From Trichuris trichiura (taxonomy: Eukaryota; Nematoda; Enoplea; Trichinellida; Trichuridae), in the NCBI GenBank assembly GCA_037903355.1, contig JBAJFE010000026.1, positions 5,642,001-5,706,000 of the forward strand: a stretch of DNA of 64,000 bases. The letters run 5' to 3'. Shown piece after piece: positions 59,910 to 64,000 of the stretch (positions are counted from its first letter, which is position 1; every line of letters begins with the position of its first letter). A model generated the notes under the pieces. That model searched no databases, had not been told where the DNA came from, and saw only the letters and a program-made list of their open reading frames with translations. The translations under genes were made by a program, and so were the position numbers.

Positions 59910-62900
59910 AAACGACGTATACATCCGAAGAAAAAAAAACGCTTCACATTGAAAATGAGCTTTTACCCAACTATCCTTATTGCATACTGTAAAAATAGAA
60001 TTTAGAAATGTTGGGCTAAGTAAACTTGGTGAAAAAAGGCTCAGCTCACAATTTGAAGCTTGATCTCAATGAGAGACGGCCTCAGTCTTGAAATTGTTTT
60101 CAGCTTTCATTCACCTACCTGCACACACTGCAAGCGTCATTTAAATTATTCGCCGGAGACAAAGTAGCGACAACGCGCAATTTTCTAGGGACATGTCAAC
60201 GAACGGACAAAAAAAATAAGTCACGACAGAACAAAGCCATACTAGCAGCAATGTACGAAAAAAAAGCGTACCAAAAAGACGCCAGCAGATTTTGCAGGTT
60301 TTTCAAATGGTTAACACCCCAATAAGGGTACGAAAATGTCAATGCACAAGGCCTTTGCCGTGCATTGAACTTTGCCATCTATCGGTACGGCAATGAAGCC
60401 CATCACAATACCAATGACAACTCGCATTCAAACAAATTTAAAATTAGACCACAGCAATAGCCAGTTCTGCGAATCTGCCGGAGATCTGTATTCTCCCCGC
60501 AGTACAACCGCCGCGGCACTACCATAAACGTTCAGCCATTAGCTGCAAAGCGCGAATTGGTGTTTTGACACGGAATGATTTTCCTTGAAGCAACCCACTA
60601 CTTCTGCTCCCGACAAGTTCGCCCAATGAGCTTACAGTTGCAAAGCTATTTTGTTAATAAAACATAATACGAAAAGGACGAGCCAAAAAAGTGCAGTGAC
60701 ATTGGACGCTCTCGCGCAAGAACAATTATACGCCCTTCAACTTTTCTAGACTCAAACGTGTTAAGCTGTTCGTTCTCTTCCATATTGCCGTCATAGCGTT
60801 GAGACTTAAGCCTTTTCAACGTCGGCACGTCGCGCATTTACGCTGCCTTGATTTTTCCATATGGGTAATGATGACTGGACATCCGCGCGGTATGTCCGGC
60901 TAAGAGTACCTCGATGTAATGGCGGCTACAATAAGGTGACGACGAACTGGCAGCACTGATGGGATGTGTACCATATTTGGTGCGTCTCAGTACGGCTTGC
61001 TCTTACTAGTAAACTAGCAGCTCTCCAGTTTGCATATCGGACATTACGACTTTGACCAAAAGCATTGACGAAAGGTGAATAGTCTCAAAAAAGTCAAAAG
61101 CAGCTGGCGCATTACAAGTAGTAGCAGCTCATTTGTCAAAAGAGAAAAAGCCAAGCTCTTGAAAGTAACAACAACATTAACCCCGTACGGATGACGGGCT
61201 TTCCGCGACTGTGAAGTCTGCGACACTATACGAAGCTGTTGGATATCGGTACAGAATGAGTCGAGGAGAGTTGTGTCGGATTGGGGTCTACTGAAGAAAG
61301 AAACCGGAACTTATTCCATAAACAACACTGGAAAACAGTATAGTCAGTTCTTGAGGCACAATACAAAAATAGGAGGTTAGCACACTGCGAATGCAACGCA
61401 GTTCTGAGCATTGCCAAAGGCCAAAAACGTGTTCATATTGAAACTTCCGTTAAGAACGACCTTGTTAAGTTGCGGAGCATGGCAGCTTTCCGAGAATATG
61501 AAGAAAGAGACGGAAAGTACTGCTGCTAAATCAGCCAACCTTCTCGAAAGCAACTTCTGCTTGTTTATTCAATAGGTGGCCGAAGCATATGTTGCGCACA
61601 TGGCCGATAGGCCAACGTTGTTGCGTCGAGTTGGTCCGAACAACTGACTGGAAAACAAGCTGTCAAGAACGGCTTAAACAGACAAGTTTGCTTTCTAACC
61701 CACTTTTCAACAACGACTCTATTACTGGCCAAAAACTGAACGCGCAACTTCAAACACTAGCCTTCTCAAAAATACGACCACGTTCAAGCGAAGAACATGC
61801 ATTTCTTTTTCGATGTCACAGCCTGGCGCGCGCGCGCGCGGTGGTATTTTTGCCTACCGATAAATAAAAAAAAACAACCATATCCTCTATGCAAGCGGAA
61901 GTTGACAGGAAAATACAAAGGAGTGAGTAATGCGGGAAGCAAAGGGCACTTGAAATAGCTTGTCACAGTAGACTGCCTAACGCGAAACTTCTGAAAACGG
62001 AAACGAACAACTGCCTGTTAAATTAATTAGAATGAACGCGCGCGCGCTGAGAACGTTCAGCGAAAGCTGGTTTACTTATTTATAAAACGTAGGAGTAGAG
62101 AAAGGGCATAAAAGAGTTGCAGTTGGCAGGCAGCACGTCGGCAATACCTGTTTTGCCAACTGCGACTCTGGCGTTTGATCACTCAGTTTGCTTGGTAATA
62201 GAAACTCTTTAAACCTCCCATTCAGACAGCCTAAGGCTGTATCAAGTTGGAAAGAGAAAACATCGACGCTAGCAACAACAACAACAACGGAGAGTCGCGT
62301 AATTTTCGATAATTGCTCCGTTGTCAAGCAAAACTATAACCTACCTCCAATCGCGGCCGAGTCGAAAGGCTAAGAAAGGAAACTGCAAATGGAAACTATG
62401 CATTCGCCCACTCGCATTTACCTTCCGGAGAGCTTCGCGAGCGAATTAAAGCATTTCAACAAACGTTGGCAAAACAAGGCGCGGGTTGCGTTCACGCTTG
62501 CTGCGATGGACATTTGAAAATCGTTACGAGCAAAGCGCTTTCTTTCGGTGCCCAACTTCAACCTGCCCATTTAACTGACTACAATGCTAGCAGGAAAAAT
62601 CTATTCGCCGACAGAACAACTTTTCAGCGTAAGGTGTCATACTACTACATGCTGCAGCGGCAGCTGACGCCATGTACGCTACGCTATGCGAGCGTTCTTT
62701 CTGGCATGAAAGCAAATGTTGCTTCTTGCACAAAGGCTTGAGAACTTAGGCGCGGGACTCGGCCAGCTTAGCAGTATTGAATACTGCTTTTTGCGGCGAA
62801 CTTCAAGTCTGTCCATTAGAAGTCAAACGCTCTTGCAAAGGGGGAACTCTTAGCCGAAGACGATACGCACACATTGGCTACATTGGCACAGACGCTAGAT

Positions 62901-64000
62901 CGCTCATATCCAATAAGGTGCAAGAGTGAGCACACCCAATGGGCGGTGCGAACATTAAATACACACACGCTTGGCAATAGCGATGAAAAACCAATGAGGA
63001 TGGGCGATGAGCAGAACAACTCGATCATAAGTCATCAACAAGTGATTCACCGAATGGATTTCTTCCTTCATGAAATGACGCTGAAAATTGAACTACTGTT
63101 TCGTCAGAACTTCCGCGTAAATGAAACAAGTCGACAGGCTATAGCTTGGATGCTGTCTTTCAAACGGCAGCATGAAAATAAATAAATGCATATTAATATC
63201 CAACTAGTAAAATCTGGAGCTTAGAAATGCTTAGGAGACGACACGGAGGATGTATTGAATCATAGAAGCAATTATTCGTATAAACAATTTATGAGGTGCA
63301 CGAATTGAAATGGAAAGTTTCAGGCTCTATGCCGCCCCAAGCCATTCCTTTCTTGCGATAAAGTGTCAAAAGACCAGTTCTAAGATACGCCGGTTTTCGG
63401 AGCATCAACAGGTGCAAACGATAACAACAGCAGTGAATAAAGTTACAGCCGCGGCGGTTGGCTGCTACGATATAGGCGGTGCCATCTATCAGAGCAAATT
63501 CTATCCAAAAGCGGAATACTCTGAGCGAAGCTGACAAAGTCTACCGGTGAGTCGACACGAAAGGAAGGCCAACCCTCAAAAACCACTTTGCTTCGAACAA
63601 ATTGAGACGCGCAACTTTGCCCCAGTCTTTCATCGCACGCCTGATCAAATATTTTGATTTATTAAATGTTCCTCTTTGCGTAAACTAGCTTGGCCACCTT
63701 TTAAATCGCGCTGTTGCAAAAAGTACATATATACTCGAATGACGCACTGGTTCTTGGCAACGCCCGAGTTTGAACCGACCTATTATGGAATTAATGAAAT
63801 GTTTGCCCTTAGCCGCTGCAACACGACGCTATGTTGAAACGTGAAAACAAAACTTACCGGCGGCTGCTTACAAGAGCAAACTGGAAAACGACAGTTTGAA
63901 ACAATATCGCTTGTACAAAGCTTACTGGATTAATGAAAAGGATATAATGGGAGATTTCCCGCGGATAAAAACAGCTTACCGAAAGAATAATACCCTTAAG
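59910..64000. other. Upstream part of the scribbler locus, no exon recognised
   Basis: This should be intron or 5' region of the scribbler homologue. I looked for the family's N-terminal YDSGDEWDIG motif on the minus strand and did not find it. CG-alternating runs at 61826-61841 and 62037-62047 and a CAA repeat near 62275 are the only simple repeats. Remaining frames are short and domain-free. Confidence 0.5.

Noticed and set aside
63289..63400. GMAWGGIEPETFHF segment on the minus strand, similar to 'GGIEPATFRL' seen in many predicted proteins
   Set aside because: This string is a common by-product of repetitive or noncoding DNA in animal annotations. No gene context here.

Overview
This is a window of animal nuclear DNA of roughly 40% GC. 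Genes are split by spliceosomal introns (52 bp to 3.8 kb). There is no operon-like bacterial packing, and decayed transposons fill much of the space between genes. Five protein-coding genes can be supported: a ZC3H10-type triple CCCH zinc-finger protein, a Hairy/HES repressor ending in WRPW, a divergent phospholipid-scramblase-family protein, an ABHD17-type depalmitoylase, and the 3' part of a scribbler/ZNF608/ZNF609 homologue. Very short introns, TTTCAG-like acceptors, several intronless genes and about one gene per 10-13 kb fit an invertebrate. A nematode of the Dorylaimia (Trichuris/Trichinella side) is my guess, but the sequence alone does not prove it.

Layout from left to right. 1-6.0 kb holds diverged duplicated repeats and one copy of a foldback element (family A). 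6.07-7.03 kb is the ZC3H10-like gene with its poly(A) signal. 11.0-11.2 kb is a second family-A copy. 12.15-13.86 kb is a Penelope-like retroelement with reverse transcriptase and GIY-YIG endonuclease, frameshifted and internally deleted. 13.9-20.9 kb has no recognisable gene. 20.93-21.57 kb (minus) is the HES gene, with a cluster of Su(H)-type and HES-type binding sites around and upstream of it. 22.8-34.3 kb is gene-poor and carries a 0.5 kb foldback element (family B) at 30.7-31.2 kb. 34.29-35.16 kb is the scramblase-like gene. 40.3-43.1 kb is a decayed mariner (TIRs intact) abutting a decayed pogo-like transposon, followed by a perfect 218-bp palindrome built around TA repeats. 44.79-48.70 kb (minus) is the three-exon ABHD17 gene, with a palindromic MITE in intron 2. 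51.27-51.83 kb is the second family-B copy. 54.30-59.9 kb (minus) is the 3' end of the scribbler/ZNF608/609 gene, whose 5' exons were not found before the right edge.

The genes do not form a pathway. They are ordinary housekeeping and developmental genes in a transposon-rich neighbourhood. The most interesting items are the candidate Notch-response and autoregulatory sites at the HES locus, the GIY-YIG-bearing Penelope element with ribozyme-like end motifs, the perfect TA-centred palindrome, two multi-copy foldback families, and a scribbler homologue in which I find no C2H2 finger. I found no convincing rRNA, tRNA, snRNA, miRNA or CRISPR, and no clearly new system.
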